Shown: positions 41,371 through 50,733 of the stretch, piece by piece
Numbering within the stretch: the stretch's first letter is position 1
Layout: every line of letters begins with the position of its first letter
Assembly: GCF_016863195.1 (NCBI RefSeq)
Contig: NZ_BOOK01000029.1
Coordinates: 1 to 64,000, forward strand
Reading direction: 5' to 3'
Length of the DNA stretch: 64,000 bases
Origin: Paraplanobispora takensis
Lineage (GTDB): Bacteria; Actinomycetota; Actinomycetes; Streptosporangiales; Streptosporangiaceae
The notes under the pieces: generated by a model
Databases searched by the model: none
The model's input: the letters and a program-made list of their open reading frames with translations, nothing else
Told to the model about the DNA's origin: nothing
Program-made: the position numbers and the translations under genes

Positions 41371-41976
41371 ATGAAGACTTCCCCTTTCGCCGCCGTGCTC
41401 GCCCTGCTGACCACCCTCGTGCTCGGCACGGTCCTCGCCCCGCCGGCCCTCGCCCATGACACGCTCAAAAGCAGCAACCCCGCCAAGGGGGCGAAGGTCG
41501 AGAGCCTGCGGGAGGTGAAGCTGACCTTCACCGCCACGGTGCGCTTCCCCAAGGTGGTCGTACGGACCGGGGACGCGACCTACCAGGACGGCAAGGCCGC
41601 CGTCGACGGTCCCGTGGTGACCCAGCGGGTCAAGGACGACCTCCCCCCGGGCGAATACGTCATCGCCTACCGCGTGGTCTCCTCCGACGGGCACCCCATC
41701 GAGGGAGAGATCCCGTTCACCCTGGAGGGGACCCCGGAGCCGAGCGCCACCCCCGAGGCGTCCGCGACGGACACGGGCCCGGCCAGTGCGAGTGCGGCCC
41801 CTTCGCCGTCGGAGACGGCCTCCGCGCTGCCGGAGAGCTCGCCGGTCGCGGCGGAACCGGCCCCGGACGAGGGGGGTTCCGGCGGCATCCCCGGCTGGGC
41901 CTGGCTCGTGGTCGGCGGCCTGACCGGCGTCGGCATCGGGCTGTTCTTCAGCATGCGCAACAAGAAGCAGCCATGA
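41371..41976 (+). CDS. copC: CopC-domain copper-binding secreted protein
   Basis: 201 residues: signal peptide (about 1-29, ending ALA) so that the mature protein starts His-Asp (AHDTLKSSNPAKGAKV), the CopC cupredoxin-like domain with a second ligand region VSSDGHPIEGEIPFTL, a Ser/Pro/Ala linker and a C-terminal membrane helix (WAWLVVGGLTGVGIGLFF). Binds Cu(II) outside the membrane. Stop overlaps the CopD-CtaG start (ATGA), a standard copper-uptake/cytochrome-oxidase assembly pairing. Confidence 0.88.
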   Translation: MKTSPFAAVLALLTTLVLGTVLAPPALAHDTLKSSNPAKGAKVESLREVKLTFTATVRFPKVVVRTGDATYQDGKAAVDGPVVTQRVKDDLPPGEYVIAYRVVSSDGHPIEGEIPFTLEGTPEPSATPEASATDTGPASASAAPSPSETASALPESSPVAAEPAPDEGGSGGIPGWAWLVVGGLTGVGIGLFFSMRNKKQP

Positions 41977-44051
41977 GCGGCACCCCGCGACGGGATGGGA
42001 CGGGACAGGCGATGAAGGCCGCGCAGGACGGAAACGGCCGGACGACCGAGGCCGCGGGAAACGGCCGGACGGTACGGCTGGCGCTCGCGGGCGCGGGCGC
42101 GGCCGTGGTCGCGCTGGTGGCCGCGATGATCGCGGGCGGGGCGGCGTTCCCGCGGATCATCCCCGGCCTGTCCGACGAGGGCGCGCTCACCCGCTGGGGG
42201 CTGCCGCTGGCCAAGCTGACGATGGACGCCATGGGCGTGCTCACCGCGGGCACCCTCCTGGCCGCCGCGGTCTTCCTCCCCAGTGACAAGGGCCTGCTCG
42301 GCAAACCCGCCCAGGTCTACGTCCGGGCCGCCTCCTGGTTCGCGCTCGCCTGGGCGGCCGCCGCGGTGGCGGCGATGGTCTTCAGCCTGTCCGAGGTGCT
42401 CGGCATGCCGGTCACCCAGGTGCTGGGCGGCGACGAGCTCACCAGCTTCGCCAGCCAGGTCTCCCAGGGCATCGCGCTCACCCTGGTCGTGCTGTTCGCG
42501 GTGGCCGTCGCGCTGTTCGCCCGCGGCGCGATCACCGTGGGGGCGGCGGGCGGCCTGCTCGTGCTCGCCCTGGCGACCATGCTCCCGCCCGCGCTCACCG
42601 GCCACTCGGCCTCCTCGCCCAACCACGACCTGGCCACCACCAGCGTCGCGGTGCACCTGGTCGTCCTCGCGCTGTGGGTGGGCGGGCTCGCCGTACTCTG
42701 CGCCCACGCGCTGCGCGGCCAGCCGCACCTGGAGGTCGCCGCCGCCCGCTTCTCCTCGATGGCGCTGTGGTGCTTCGTCGGCGTCGGCCTGTCGGGCCTG
42801 TTCAGCGTGGTGGCCAGGCTCACCTCCGTCGCCGAGCTGTTCACCTCCGCCTACGGCCTGCTGCTGGTGGCCAAGACCGCGGCGTTCGCGGTGCTCGGCG
42901 TCGCCGGCTGGTGGCACCGCAGGCGGACCCTGCCCCGGCTCGCCTCCGGGGGCTCCGGCCCGTTCATCAGGTTCGCCTCCGTCGAGGTGCTGATCATGTT
43001 CGCGGCCGTGGGGCTGGCCGTCGCGCTGTCGCGCACCGCGCCGCCCCCGGCGATCCTGCCGGTGGACCGGGCCTTCGAGGTGCTCGGCTACACGATGCCG
43101 CCGGAGATCTCCCTGGCCAACCTGGCCTCGCTGTGGTGGTTCGACCTGTTCTCCGGCACGTTGATCGCCCTGCTCGCCGGTTTCTACCTCGCCGGGGTCG
43201 TGCGGCTGGTCAGGCGCGGCGACTCCTGGCCGTGGGGCCGTACCCTCGCGTGGTTCACCGGCGTGCTGATCCTGCTCATCGCCACCCAGAGCGGCGTCGC
43301 CCGCTACGCCAAGGTGCTGTTCAGCGCGCACATGGCCGAGCACATGACGCTGTCCATGCTGGTCCCGATCTTCCTGGTGCTCGGCGCCCCGGTCACCCTC
43401 GCCCTGCGCGCCCTCAAGCCCGCCGTACGGCGCGGCGACCGCGGGCCGCGCGAGTGGCTGACCACGATCCTGCACAGCAGGTTCGTGCGGTTCGTCGGCC
43501 ATCCGGCCATCGCCACCGCGATCTTCATCGTCTCGACCTACGCGCTGTACTTCACGCCGCTGTTCGCCTCGGCGATGGAGGAGCACCTGGGCCACATCGC
43601 GATGACGGTGCACTTCCTGCTCAGCGGGTGCCTGTTCTTCTGGGTGATCGTCGGGGTGGACCCGGCGCCCCACCGGCTGCCGCACGTGGCGCGGTTGATC
43701 CTGCTGTTCGTGACCATGCCCTTCCACGCGTTCTTCGGCATCGCGCTGATGAACATGGGCACCCCGCTCGCCGCCGACTGGTACGACCAGCTCGGCCGCA
43801 CCTGGGGCGCCTCCGCGATCGCCGACCAGCGGACCGGCGGCGCCATCGCCTGGGGCTTCGGGGAGATCCCGACGCTGATCGTGCTGATCGCGCTGGCCTT
43901 CCAGTGGTGGCGGGCCGACGATCGCAAGGCCCGCCGCGCCGACCGGCGCGCCGACGCCGTCGCGGCGCGCACCGGAGGCAGCGGGGACGCCGAGCTCGAC
44001 GCGTACAATGATTACCTGGCAGAACTCAACAAAAGGCATCGCGCGGAGTAG
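41973..44051 (+). CDS. CopD-CtaG fusion: copper import / cytochrome c oxidase assembly membrane protein
   Basis: 692 residues, many helices. N-terminal half CopD (copper resistance D: LTGHSASSPNHDLATTSVAV, HLVVLALWVGGLAVLCAHAL), C-terminal half CtaG_2/caa3 assembly factor (LFSAHMAEHMTLSMLVPIFL, LGAPVTLALRAL, HIAMTVHFLLSGCLFFW, TMPFHAFFGIALMNMG) with conserved His residues in the membrane. Probably delivers copper to the oxidase Cu centres together with CopC. Charged cytoplasmic tail. Confidence 0.87.
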   Translation: MSGTPRRDGTGQAMKAAQDGNGRTTEAAGNGRTVRLALAGAGAAVVALVAAMIAGGAAFPRIIPGLSDEGALTRWGLPLAKLTMDAMGVLTAGTLLAAAVFLPSDKGLLGKPAQVYVRAASWFALAWAAAAVAAMVFSLSEVLGMPVTQVLGGDELTSFASQVSQGIALTLVVLFAVAVALFARGAITVGAAGGLLVLALATMLPPALTGHSASSPNHDLATTSVAVHLVVLALWVGGLAVLCAHALRGQPHLEVAAARFSSMALWCFVGVGLSGLFSVVARLTSVAELFTSAYGLLLVAKTAAFAVLGVAGWWHRRRTLPRLASGGSGPFIRFASVEVLIMFAAVGLAVALSRTAPPPAILPVDRAFEVLGYTMPPEISLANLASLWWFDLFSGTLIALLAGFYLAGVVRLVRRGDSWPWGRTLAWFTGVLILLIATQSGVARYAKVLFSAHMAEHMTLSMLVPIFLVLGAPVTLALRALKPAVRRGDRGPREWLTTILHSRFVRFVGHPAIATAIFIVSTYALYFTPLFASAMEEHLGHIAMTVHFLLSGCLFFWVIVGVDPAPHRLPHVARLILLFVTMPFHAFFGIALMNMGTPLAADWYDQLGRTWGASAIADQRTGGAIAWGFGEIPTLIVLIALAFQWWRADDRKARRADRRADAVAARTGGSGDAELDAYNDYLAELNKRHRAE

Positions 44052-44232
44052 CCGGACCGCTACTGACCTCTATCCTTCGTCTGGTGCTCCGCCCACCTCC
44101 GGGTAACCTTTCAGCAGGAGTTTGGGCATCGCCGCAGCGGGTGCAGCGCCTGCTCGTCACGCACCACGCTCGTCTCACGTGTCCGGTCGGGGGGACCGGT
44201 GACCGGCCACGTGCCATCAGGAAGGTTGAGGA

Positions 44233-44649
44233 GTGTCCGAAGAACTCCGCATGCGCGAGGGGCGCAGCCTGGCCCAAGCCCTAGAGGAACATCTCTCCGA
44301 CTGGTCGAGCCGCACCGGGATCACCGTGGAGATCTGGGCGCTGCCCGCCCACGACGCCCCTCCCCGCATCGCCCGCGCCGTCCTGGCCACACTGGGGGAG
44401 GCGCTGTCCAACGTCGAGCGGCACAGCCGGTCCCCGATCGTCTCGGTGGCCGTCACCCTCGGCGGGAACGGCCTGCGCATGACGGTGAGCGACCACGGCG
44501 CCGGTTTCGCCGGGTCGGCCGCAGGCCGGGGCATCACCGCGATGCGGACCCACCTCAAGGAGATCGGGGGCACGCTGTCGGTCAGCGGGGTCGCGGGCGA
44601 GGGCACCACCGTCACCGCCGCGGTGCCCCGCAACCGGGAGACGTCCTAG
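44233..44649 (+). CDS. Stand-alone HATPase domain protein (histidine-kinase-like)
   Basis: 138 residues containing only the ATP-binding part of a NarL-type histidine kinase: N box [12 protein letters not shown]1 DHGAGFAG, G2 [16 protein letters not shown], and [10 protein letters not shown] at the end. No dimerisation/His domain, sensor or membrane segment, and no adjacent response regulator, so it is either a separate ATPase partner (anti-sigma-like or split kinase) or a relic. GTG 44233 has AAGG 7 nt upstream. Its TAG overlaps the stop of the convergent map gene (CTAG shared). Confidence 0.72.
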   Translation: MSEELRMREGRSLAQALEEHLSDWSSRTGITVEIWALPAHDAPPRIARAVLATLGEALSNVERHSRSPIVSVAVTLGGNGLRMTVSDHGAGFAGSAAGRGITAMRTHLKEIGGTLSVSGVAGEGTTVTAAVPRNRETS

Positions 44650-45494
44650 GGAAGCGTCAGGATCTCGTGACCGGTCTCGGTAACCAGCACGGTGTGCTCG
44701 AACTGGGCGGTCCGCTTGCGGTCCTTGGTCACCGCGGTCCAGCCGTCGGGCCAGATGTCGTAGTCGATCGTGCCGAGCGTCAGCATGGGCTCGATGGTGA
44801 ACGTCATGCCCGGCTCGAGGGTGACCGCCAGCGACGGATCGTCGTAGTGCGGGACGATCAGGCCGGAGTGGAAGGTCGTGCCGATGCCGTGGCCGGTGAA
44901 GTCACGGACCACGCCGTAGCCGAAGCGCTTGGCGTAGGCCTCGATGATGCGGCCCACCACGTTGAGCTGACGGCCCGGGGCGACGGCCTTGATGGCCCGG
45001 TCGGTGGCCTCGCGGGTGCGCTCGACCAGCAGGCGTGACTCCTCGTCCACCTCGCCCACCAGGAAGGTGGCGTCGGTGTCGCCGTGCACGCCGCCGATGA
45101 AGGCGGTGATGTCGACGTTGACGATGTCGCCGTCGCGCAGCACGGTGTCGTCGGGGATGCCGTGGCAGATCACCTCGTTGATCGAGGTGCACAGGGACTT
45201 GGGATAGCCCCGGTAGCCCAGGGTGCTGGGGTAGGCGCCGTGCTCGACGAGGAACTCGTGGCCGATCCGGTCGAGCTCGTCGGTGGTGACGCCCGGCGCC
45301 ACGTGCTTGCCGACCTCCTGCAGGGCCTGGGCGGCGATCCTGCCCGCGACCCGCATCCGCTCGATGATCTCGGGAGACTTGACGTCGGACTCGCCGGTCT
45401 TCGGGACTTTCTTCCCGACATACTCCGGCCGCTGGATGTGGGCGGGGACCTTGCGCGTGGGCGAGATCCGCCCGGGCTGGAGCACTGTCGTCAT
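44646..45494 (-). CDS. map: Methionine aminopeptidase, type I with N-terminal extension
   Basis: 282 residues; removes N-terminal Met from nascent proteins. Metal ligands in the usual five positions: two Asp in [20 protein letters not shown], His in [11 protein letters not shown], Glu in FTIEPML and in QFEHTVLV. The first ~40 residues carry the Pro-rich linker ([18 protein letters not shown]) seen in actinobacterial MapB-type enzymes, thought to contact the ribosome. TAGACT lies 8 nt upstream of ATG 45494 with no SD, so leaderless. Confidence 0.94.
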   Translation of the reverse strand: MTTVLQPGRISPTRKVPAHIQRPEYVGKKVPKTGESDVKSPEIIERMRVAGRIAAQALQEVGKHVAPGVTTDELDRIGHEFLVEHGAYPSTLGYRGYPKSLCTSINEVICHGIPDDTVLRDGDIVNVDITAFIGGVHGDTDATFLVGEVDEESRLLVERTREATDRAIKAVAPGRQLNVVGRIIEAYAKRFGYGVVRDFTGHGIGTTFHSGLIVPHYDDPSLAVTLEPGMTFTIEPMLTLGTIDYDIWPDGWTAVTKDRKRTAQFEHTVLVTETGHEILTLP

Positions 45495-45538
45495 GGTTGC
45501 CAAGTCTAGTTGGGGTTCACACCGGGCAGGATGGTCCC

Positions 45539-45718
45539 ATGGGTGATCAGTGGTGGTTCTGCCTGAAGCACATGGCGGCCGAGCCCGACAAGGGCTGCCC
45601 CAACAAGGACCGGATGGGTCCCTACGAGACCCGTGAGGCCGCGGCCGACGCGTTGAAGACCGCGTCCGACCGCAACAGGAAGTGGGCCGAGCAGGACAAG
45701 GAGTGGAACAACGGCTGA
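45539..45718 (+). CDS. Small conserved actinobacterial protein
   Basis: 59 residues, Trp/Lys/Glu-rich, starting [16 protein letters not shown] and containing two Cys ([25 protein letters not shown]) that may form a small metal or disulfide site. Pattern resembles short proteins found next to map in actinomycetes; function unknown. ATG 45539 has no SD and may be leaderless (CAGGAT 6-7 nt upstream). Divergent from map, 44 bp apart. Confidence 0.65.
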   Translation: MGDQWWFCLKHMAAEPDKGCPNKDRMGPYETREAAADALKTASDRNRKWAEQDKEWNNG

Positions 45719-45773
45719 CCCGGTGCGGGCCCCCGCGGGCTTCCCCGGCCCGCGAGGGCCCGACCCCGGTCGC

Positions 45774-46433
45774 CTAGCCGTCGGCGATCGCGTAGGCCCG
45801 CACCGGGAAGGTCCCCATTCCCACCACCATGGGCGGGACGGCGTGGAACCGGAATCCGGCGTCGGGCAGCGCGGCCAGGCCGGTCATGTGCTCCACGATC
45901 GGGATGCCCGCCCCCAGCAGCACCGTGTGCGCCGGGCGCGGCCCGCGCGGCGGGGTGTCGTCGATGTTCAGCGAGTCGATCCCGACCAGCGCCGCCCCCT
46001 GCTCCGCGAGCCACCGCGCGGCCTCGGGTTCGAGATAGGGATGGTCGCGCAGATAGGCCTCGGTGCCGAAGTGCCGGTCCCAGCCGGTGTGGATCAGTAC
46101 GGCCCTGCCGCGCACGTCGAGGTCCTTCAGCAGGCCGAGGCCGGCCGAGCGCAGGCCCTCGGCCCGCACGACCAGGCCGGGCAGGTCGGCGATCTTCTCC
46201 AGGGGCACCCCGGACAGGTCGGGGCCGTCGGGATAGCGGTGGTAAGGGGTGTCGAGGTAGGTGCCGGTGTTGGCGACCAGCTCGATGCTGCCGATGTGGA
46301 ACTCGGTGCCCGGTTCGTAGACCTCGCGAGAGGCCTCCCGGCTCAGGTGCACGCCCAGCCGGGGTCCGGGCACGCCCGGATAGGTGACCATGCCCTCGGT
46401 GATCCGGTGGCTCAGCTCGATCATTCGCGTCAC
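45774..46433 (-). CDS. Cyclase family protein (kynurenine formamidase-like fold)
   Basis: 219 residues, cyclase/KynB fold (starting IELSHRITEGMVTYPGVP). The family metal motif HxGTHxDxPxH reads NTGTYLDTPYH here: first His is Asn55 and second is Tyr59, with Asp61 and His65 kept; a later HAVPPMVVGMGTFPVRAYA matches the C-terminal end. The altered ligands suggest a different metal site or substrate. GTG 46433 overlaps the stop of the upstream membrane gene. Divergent LysR is a likely regulator. Confidence 0.8.
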   Translation of the reverse strand: MTRMIELSHRITEGMVTYPGVPGPRLGVHLSREASREVYEPGTEFHIGSIELVANTGTYLDTPYHRYPDGPDLSGVPLEKIADLPGLVVRAEGLRSAGLGLLKDLDVRGRAVLIHTGWDRHFGTEAYLRDHPYLEPEAARWLAEQGAALVGIDSLNIDDTPPRGPRPAHTVLLGAGIPIVEHMTGLAALPDAGFRFHAVPPMVVGMGTFPVRAYAIADG

Positions 46434-46699
46434 GGGACGTTCACCGCATTCTTCCTGGACCGGGCCGCGACCAGCTTGGCGACGGAGACCGCGCCGATCA
46501 CACCCCAGACGACGTTGAGAATCGCCGACGGCCAGGCGGCGTGATAGGCCGTGTTGATCATCAGTGCGACGGAGCCGGAGAGGTTGACCAGCTGGTACGG
46601 CATGCCGTCGCCGGGCATCCGGGAGGCCGAGACCATGGCGTAGCCGTACAGCAGGGCGGCGGCCCCGGCCCAGCCGAGCACGTTGACGAGGAGGGACAT
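46430..46699 (-). CDS. Small membrane protein, CBU_0592 family
   Basis: 89 residues with three helices (VLGWAGAAALLYGYAMVSAS, YQLVNLSGSVALMINTAYH, AILNVVWGVIGAVSVAKLV). Matches the CBU_0592-type integral membrane family of unknown role. First gene of a two-gene unit with the cyclase gene (4-bp overlap), divergent from LysR. Confidence 0.78.
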   Translation of the reverse strand: MSLLVNVLGWAGAAALLYGYAMVSASRMPGDGMPYQLVNLSGSVALMINTAYHAAWPSAILNVVWGVIGAVSVAKLVAARSRKNAVNVP

Positions 46700-46776
46700 C
46701 CGGTCACGCCCCGCCGGAGGAGATGTTCACGCAGCCATGATTTCGAGAGGGAGCACTGAAGGGCAAGTTAAGTCTT

Positions 46777-46795
46777 CTTACCTTCAACGTAAGCT
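46777..46795 (+). promoter_or_regulatory. LysR-type promoter/operator
   Basis: CTTAC-CTTCAAC-GTAAG inverted repeat (T-N11-A type) overlapping the -10 hexamer TAAGCT (46790-46795) of the LysR gene; suits autorepression and control of the divergent operon. Confidence 0.55.
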
Positions 46796-46802
46796 GAGCT
46801 GT

Positions 46803-47750
46803 ATGGACATCGATCCCCGGCGGCTGCGGGTGCTGCACGAGGTGGCCCGCCGCGGCGGTGTGATGCGCGCGGCCGAGGCGCTGCACCTGACCCCCTCGGC
46901 GGTCTCCCAGCAGCTCGCCCTGCTGGAGCGGGAGGTGGGGCTGGCGCTGGTCGACCGGTCGCAGCGCCGCATCGCCCTGACCCCGGCCGGCCGGATGCTC
47001 GCCGGATACGCCGAGCGGATCGAGGAGGAGCTCGCCGAGGCCCGCCGGGAGCTGACCCGCTTCACCGAGCGCCTGTCCGGGCCGGTGTCCGTCGCGGCCT
47101 TCCCCACCGTCATCCGCCATCTGCTGGTGCCCGCCCTGGAGGTCCTGGCCGAACGCCATCCGCGGCTGACCCCCCGGATCGTCGAGCTGTACGGCCCGCG
47201 CGCGCTGGAGGAGCTGCGGCTCGGCGGGATCGACCTGGCCATCACCGAGCACGACGCGGACGACCCCGGCCCGGCGCCGCCCTCCCTGGCCGTCCACCGG
47301 ATCTACCTGGACCGCTATCGGATCGTCGCGCCGCCGGGCTGGGCGCGGGCGCCGGGGATCCCGGACGACGCCGCGGAGCTGGGAGAGGTCCCCTGGATAG
47401 CGGGACCGCCGGGCCAGGCGTGCGCCCGCGCGCTGGACCGGATGGCCGCCCTGCACGGCTTCACCCCGCGCCGGGTCCACGTCATCGAGGAGTTCCCGCC
47501 CGTCCTGGCGCTGGTCGCGGCGGGCCACGGCGTGGCGATCGTGCCCTCGTTGGCGCTGCTGGAGGTCCCGGCCGGGGAGGTCGTGGTCACCGGGATCCCG
47601 GAGGTCGGCGCGCGCAGGCTCGACGCGGTGATCCGCGTCAGCCGTACCGGGTCGGGAGAGCCCGATCCGGTGCAGGCCGCCGTCATCTCCGCACTCCGCG
47701 AGGCCGCCGACGGCCTGGCCGCCCGCCTGGGAGAGCACCGCCGCGCGTGA
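46803..47750 (+). CDS. LysR family transcriptional regulator
   Basis: 315 residues: winged helix-turn-helix (DPRRLRVLHEVARRGGVMRA, AEALHLTPSAVSQQLALLER) and a LysR substrate-binding domain (LSGPVSVAAFPTVIRHLLVP). ATG 46803 was chosen as the natural family start; TAAGCT ends 7 nt before it and no SD is present, so leaderless. Divergent from the cyclase operon. Confidence 0.88.
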   Translation: MDIDPRRLRVLHEVARRGGVMRAAEALHLTPSAVSQQLALLEREVGLALVDRSQRRIALTPAGRMLAGYAERIEEELAEARRELTRFTERLSGPVSVAAFPTVIRHLLVPALEVLAERHPRLTPRIVELYGPRALEELRLGGIDLAITEHDADDPGPAPPSLAVHRIYLDRYRIVAPPGWARAPGIPDDAAELGEVPWIAGPPGQACARALDRMAALHGFTPRRVHVIEEFPPVLALVAAGHGVAIVPSLALLEVPAGEVVVTGIPEVGARRLDAVIRVSRTGSGEPDPVQAAVISALREAADGLAARLGEHRRA

Positions 47751-47864
47751 GGGCGACCCTCCTCGCGTCCCGCTCGGACCCGGACCCGCCGGTGGCGCGG
47801 GCTCGCGCGGAGGGCCGGTCGGGTGGGGACGTGCGGGTGGGGCGGCGGCGGTCCGGGTCGGGGG

Positions 47865-48443
47865 TCAGTCGGGGAGGCGGGGGCCGCTGAGGCGGTCGAG
47901 GAGGCGGGCGAGGCGGTCGCGGAAGCCGGGGCGGCGGGGGACCTCGCCGGCGGCCATGCTCACCAGGTGCTGGGCGCCGTCGAAGGAGAGCGGGGCGCGG
48001 TCGGGGACGGCCAGGGCGTCGTGGGCCAGTCCCTCCAGTTCGGGGTCGCCGCCGTCCAGGGCCAGGATCGTCGCCCCGACGCGGCGGGCGTCGCTCACCC
48101 GCTCCAGCAGAGTCTCGGGCGCCTGTTCCTGCGCCACCACGAACAGCGTCTCGCCGCGCTCCGCCCGCTCGATCCGCTCCAGGCCGACGCGCAGATGATC
48201 GGGGGCGTCCGGGGCCGGGGCCCAGCGCACCAGGGTGGGCGCCAGCTGCGGCAGGCCCGACAGGCGCGCCTCGTCGCCGAGGTGCGCGGTCAGGTGCCAG
48301 GGTTCCTCGGCGGGGGTGCCGACCACCAGCAGGCCGCCCGGGGAGCGCGTCGTGCGCAGGGCGAGCCCCAGCTCGCGGGTGCGCTCCACCCAGGTGGTCG
48401 ACTCCAGGACCTCGCGTAAGAATGCCACCGACCCAGCGTCCAT
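47865..48443 (-). CDS. Conserved actinobacterial protein of unknown function
   Basis: 192 residues, soluble, mixed alpha/beta: LLVVGTPAEEPWHLTAHLGD, ETLFVVAQEQAPETLLERV, GATILALDGGDPELEGLAHD. The alternation recalls a SIS-like Rossmann fold but no motif is decisive. It lies 143 bp from divergent npdG, a neighbourhood I associate with other actinomycetes, so a link to F420 metabolism is possible. ATG 48443; CACGAT 7 nt upstream, probably leaderless. Confidence 0.68.
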   Translation of the reverse strand: MDAGSVAFLREVLESTTWVERTRELGLALRTTRSPGGLLVVGTPAEEPWHLTAHLGDEARLSGLPQLAPTLVRWAPAPDAPDHLRVGLERIERAERGETLFVVAQEQAPETLLERVSDARRVGATILALDGGDPELEGLAHDALAVPDRAPLSFDGAQHLVSMAAGEVPRRPGFRDRLARLLDRLSGPRLPD

Positions 48444-48586
48444 GCCGTCAATCGTGCCCCAGGCACCCTGAGACTGTCTGCGGAACCCAGACCTGGCATT
48501 ATCTGGGCGTGGAGAGCGTGCGGCGGGCCTGAGGACCTCCGGAGAGGGCCCCGGCCCGGACGGCCGACAACGATGAGGAGCGACGA

Positions 48587-49258
48587 GTGAGCACTGACCT
48601 TCCGGACGTGAGCGGCGTCTCGATCGGCATCCTGGGCGGCACCGGCGACCAGGGCAAGGGTCTGGCCAGGCGGTTCGCCCTGGCGGGGCACACCGTTCTG
48701 ATCGGATCGCGCACCGAGGAGCGGGCGCGGGAGGCGGCGGAGAGCATCGCCGGAGCCGGGTCGGTGCGTGGCGCCGCCAACGCGGCCGTGGCCGCCGAGG
48801 CGGACGTGGTGATCGTGGCGGTGCCGTGGGACGGGCACAGGGCCACCCTGGAGTCGCTGCGGGCCGAGCTGGCCGGGAAGATCGTCATCGACTGCGTCAA
48901 CCCGCTGGGCTTCGACAAGCAGGGCGCCTACGCGCTGCCCGTCGAGGAGGGCAGCGCCGCCCAGCAGGCCGCGGCGGTCCTGCCGGACAGCCGGGTGGTC
49001 GGGGCCTTCCACCACGTCTCGGCCGTCCTGCTGCTGGACCCCGAGGTGGAGGAGGTCGACCTGGACGTGCTCGTCCTGGGCGACGACCGCGAGGCCACCG
49101 ACACCGTCCAGGCGCTGGCCAGCCGGATCGCCGGGGTCCGCGGCGTGTACGGCGGCCGCCTGCGCAACGCCCACCAGGTCGAGGCCCTCACCGCCAACCT
49201 GATCTCCATCAACCGCCGTTACAAGGCCCACGCCGGCTTCCGCGTCACCGACGTCTGA
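48587..49258 (+). CDS. npdG: F420H2:NADP oxidoreductase
   Basis: 223 residues; transfers hydride between NADPH and coenzyme F420. N-terminal NADP-binding motif IGILGGTGDQGKGLARRF with GSRTEERAREA for the 2'-phosphate, EADVVIVAVPWDGHRATLES, and GAFHHVSAVLLLDPEVEEVD typical of NpdG. GTG 48587 follows GAGGAGCGA. Shows the host makes F420. Confidence 0.9.
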   Translation: MSTDLPDVSGVSIGILGGTGDQGKGLARRFALAGHTVLIGSRTEERAREAAESIAGAGSVRGAANAAVAAEADVVIVAVPWDGHRATLESLRAELAGKIVIDCVNPLGFDKQGAYALPVEEGSAAQQAAAVLPDSRVVGAFHHVSAVLLLDPEVEEVDLDVLVLGDDREATDTVQALASRIAGVRGVYGGRLRNAHQVEALTANLISINRRYKAHAGFRVTDV

Positions 49259-49299
49259 GCGCCGCGGGCCCGCACGGGACCGGCGGCGGTCGCCGATCC

Positions 49300-50733
49300 T
49301 CACAGCACCAGCGGCTGCAGGGCCCGGGACCGGCCGCTGCCGTCGTACTCGTGCCAGGCGGCGGCCAGCAGCCCGACGGCCGCGCTCAGCTCGGGCTCGG
49401 GGAACAGGAACGGCAGCCGCAGGAAGTCGCCGTGCCCGCCGGAGGGGTCGAACGACCGCCCCGGCGGGATCGCGACCCGGTGGCGCAGCGCCACCTGGGC
49501 GAAGGCGTCGGCGTCGCCGTGCGGCAGCCGTACCCAGACGGTCTGGCCGCCGAGTGCGGGCTCGACCCGCCAGGCGGGCAGCGCGCGGGCCAGCTCGGCC
49601 AGCAGGTGGTCGTGGCGCCGCCGCAGCACCGCGGTGCGCTCGCGGCGCAGCTCGCCGATCCGGGCCAGCAGCCGGGCGGCGGCCAGCTGGGACAGCACGT
49701 CGCCGCCCAGATCGTGGATGGCCCGCAGGCGGGCGAGGCGGGAGATCGCCGGTGGGGCCGCGCGGATCCAGCCGACCCGCAGGCCACCCCAGACGATCTT
49801 GCTCAGCGAGCCGACGGTGATGAGCTGCTCGCCCGGGTGGAAGGCGCACAGCGGGGCGGGCGGCTCACCGGAGAAGCACAGCTCGGCCGGGACCTCGTCG
49901 TCGATGACGGGGACGTCGTGCTCTGCGGCGAGTGCGGCCAGGTGGCGCCGGACCAGCGCGGGCATCACCGAACCGGTCGGGTTGTGCCCGGTCGGGATCA
50001 GATAGCCGAGGGCGGGGCGCTCGGCCAGCGCCGCGCCGAACTCCGCCGCGTCCGAGGCGGTGCGGAACCGGGCGGCGGCCTCCCGGAAGGGCTCCAGCGC
50101 GCCGGGGTAGGTGGGCGCCTCGGTCAGCACGGTGTCGCCCGGGGACAGGAACACGCTCGCCAGCAGCGTCAGCGCCTGCTGCGCGCCGTTGGTGACCAGG
50201 ATCTCACCGGGGGAGGTGGGCACCCCGCGCGCCCGGTAGTAGGCGGCCAGCGCCTCGCGCAGCACCGGGTGCCCGGCCGGGTGATAGCCGATGTCGTGCC
50301 TGATCTCCGCGAGATCGGCGGTGGCCTCGGTGTAGGCCTCGACCAGGGCGGGCGGCGGCTCGTCGGGGGCGACGCAGGACAGCAGGACGACGTCGTCCGG
50401 CAGGTCCAGCAGGTGCAGGAGCAGGGGGTTGGCCGCCGTGCCGGCCGGCGTGCGGGTGGCGGGCAGCGCGGCGGCGGCGACCCGGGTGCCGCTGCCCTGC
50501 CTGCGCACCACCTTGCCCTCCTGCTGGAGCTGGTCGTAGGCCGCGACCACGGTGCCCCGGCCGACCGCGAGCCTGCGGGCCAGGACCCGCTCGGGCGGCA
50601 GCGGGCTGCCGGGGGAGAGTTCGCCGTCGTCGATCAGGGCGCGGATCCGCATGGCGAGCAGCAGGTACAGCGGGCCCCTTCCGGAGGACCAGCGGCCGAG
50701 CCGTACCGTCAGCTCGTCTAAATTGGTTCGCAT
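49300..50733 (-). CDS. MocR/GntR family regulator with aminotransferase-like domain
   Basis: 477 residues: N-terminal winged helix (RIRALIDDGELSPGSPLPPE, VLARRLAVGRGTVVAAYDQL, QGSGTRV) fused to a fold-type I aminotransferase domain (TNGAQQALTLLASVFLSPGD, PTGHNPTGSVMPALVRRH, GSLSKIVWGGLRVGWIRAAP with the PLP Lys). MocR proteins sense PLP or its amino acid adducts. Divergent from a Cys/Met-metabolism PLP enzyme with a shared palindromic region, so it probably controls that gene. Confidence 0.87.
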   Translation of the reverse strand: MRTNLDELTVRLGRWSSGRGPLYLLLAMRIRALIDDGELSPGSPLPPERVLARRLAVGRGTVVAAYDQLQQEGKVVRRQGSGTRVAAAALPATRTPAGTAANPLLLHLLDLPDDVVLLSCVAPDEPPPALVEAYTEATADLAEIRHDIGYHPAGHPVLREALAAYYRARGVPTSPGEILVTNGAQQALTLLASVFLSPGDTVLTEAPTYPGALEPFREAAARFRTASDAAEFGAALAERPALGYLIPTGHNPTGSVMPALVRRHLAALAAEHDVPVIDDEVPAELCFSGEPPAPLCAFHPGEQLITVGSLSKIVWGGLRVGWIRAAPPAISRLARLRAIHDLGGDVLSQLAAARLLARIGELRRERTAVLRRRHDHLLAELARALPAWRVEPALGGQTVWVRLPHGDADAFAQVALRHRVAIPPGRSFDPSGGHGDFLRLPFLFPEPELSAAVGLLAAAWHEYDGSGRSRALQPLVL

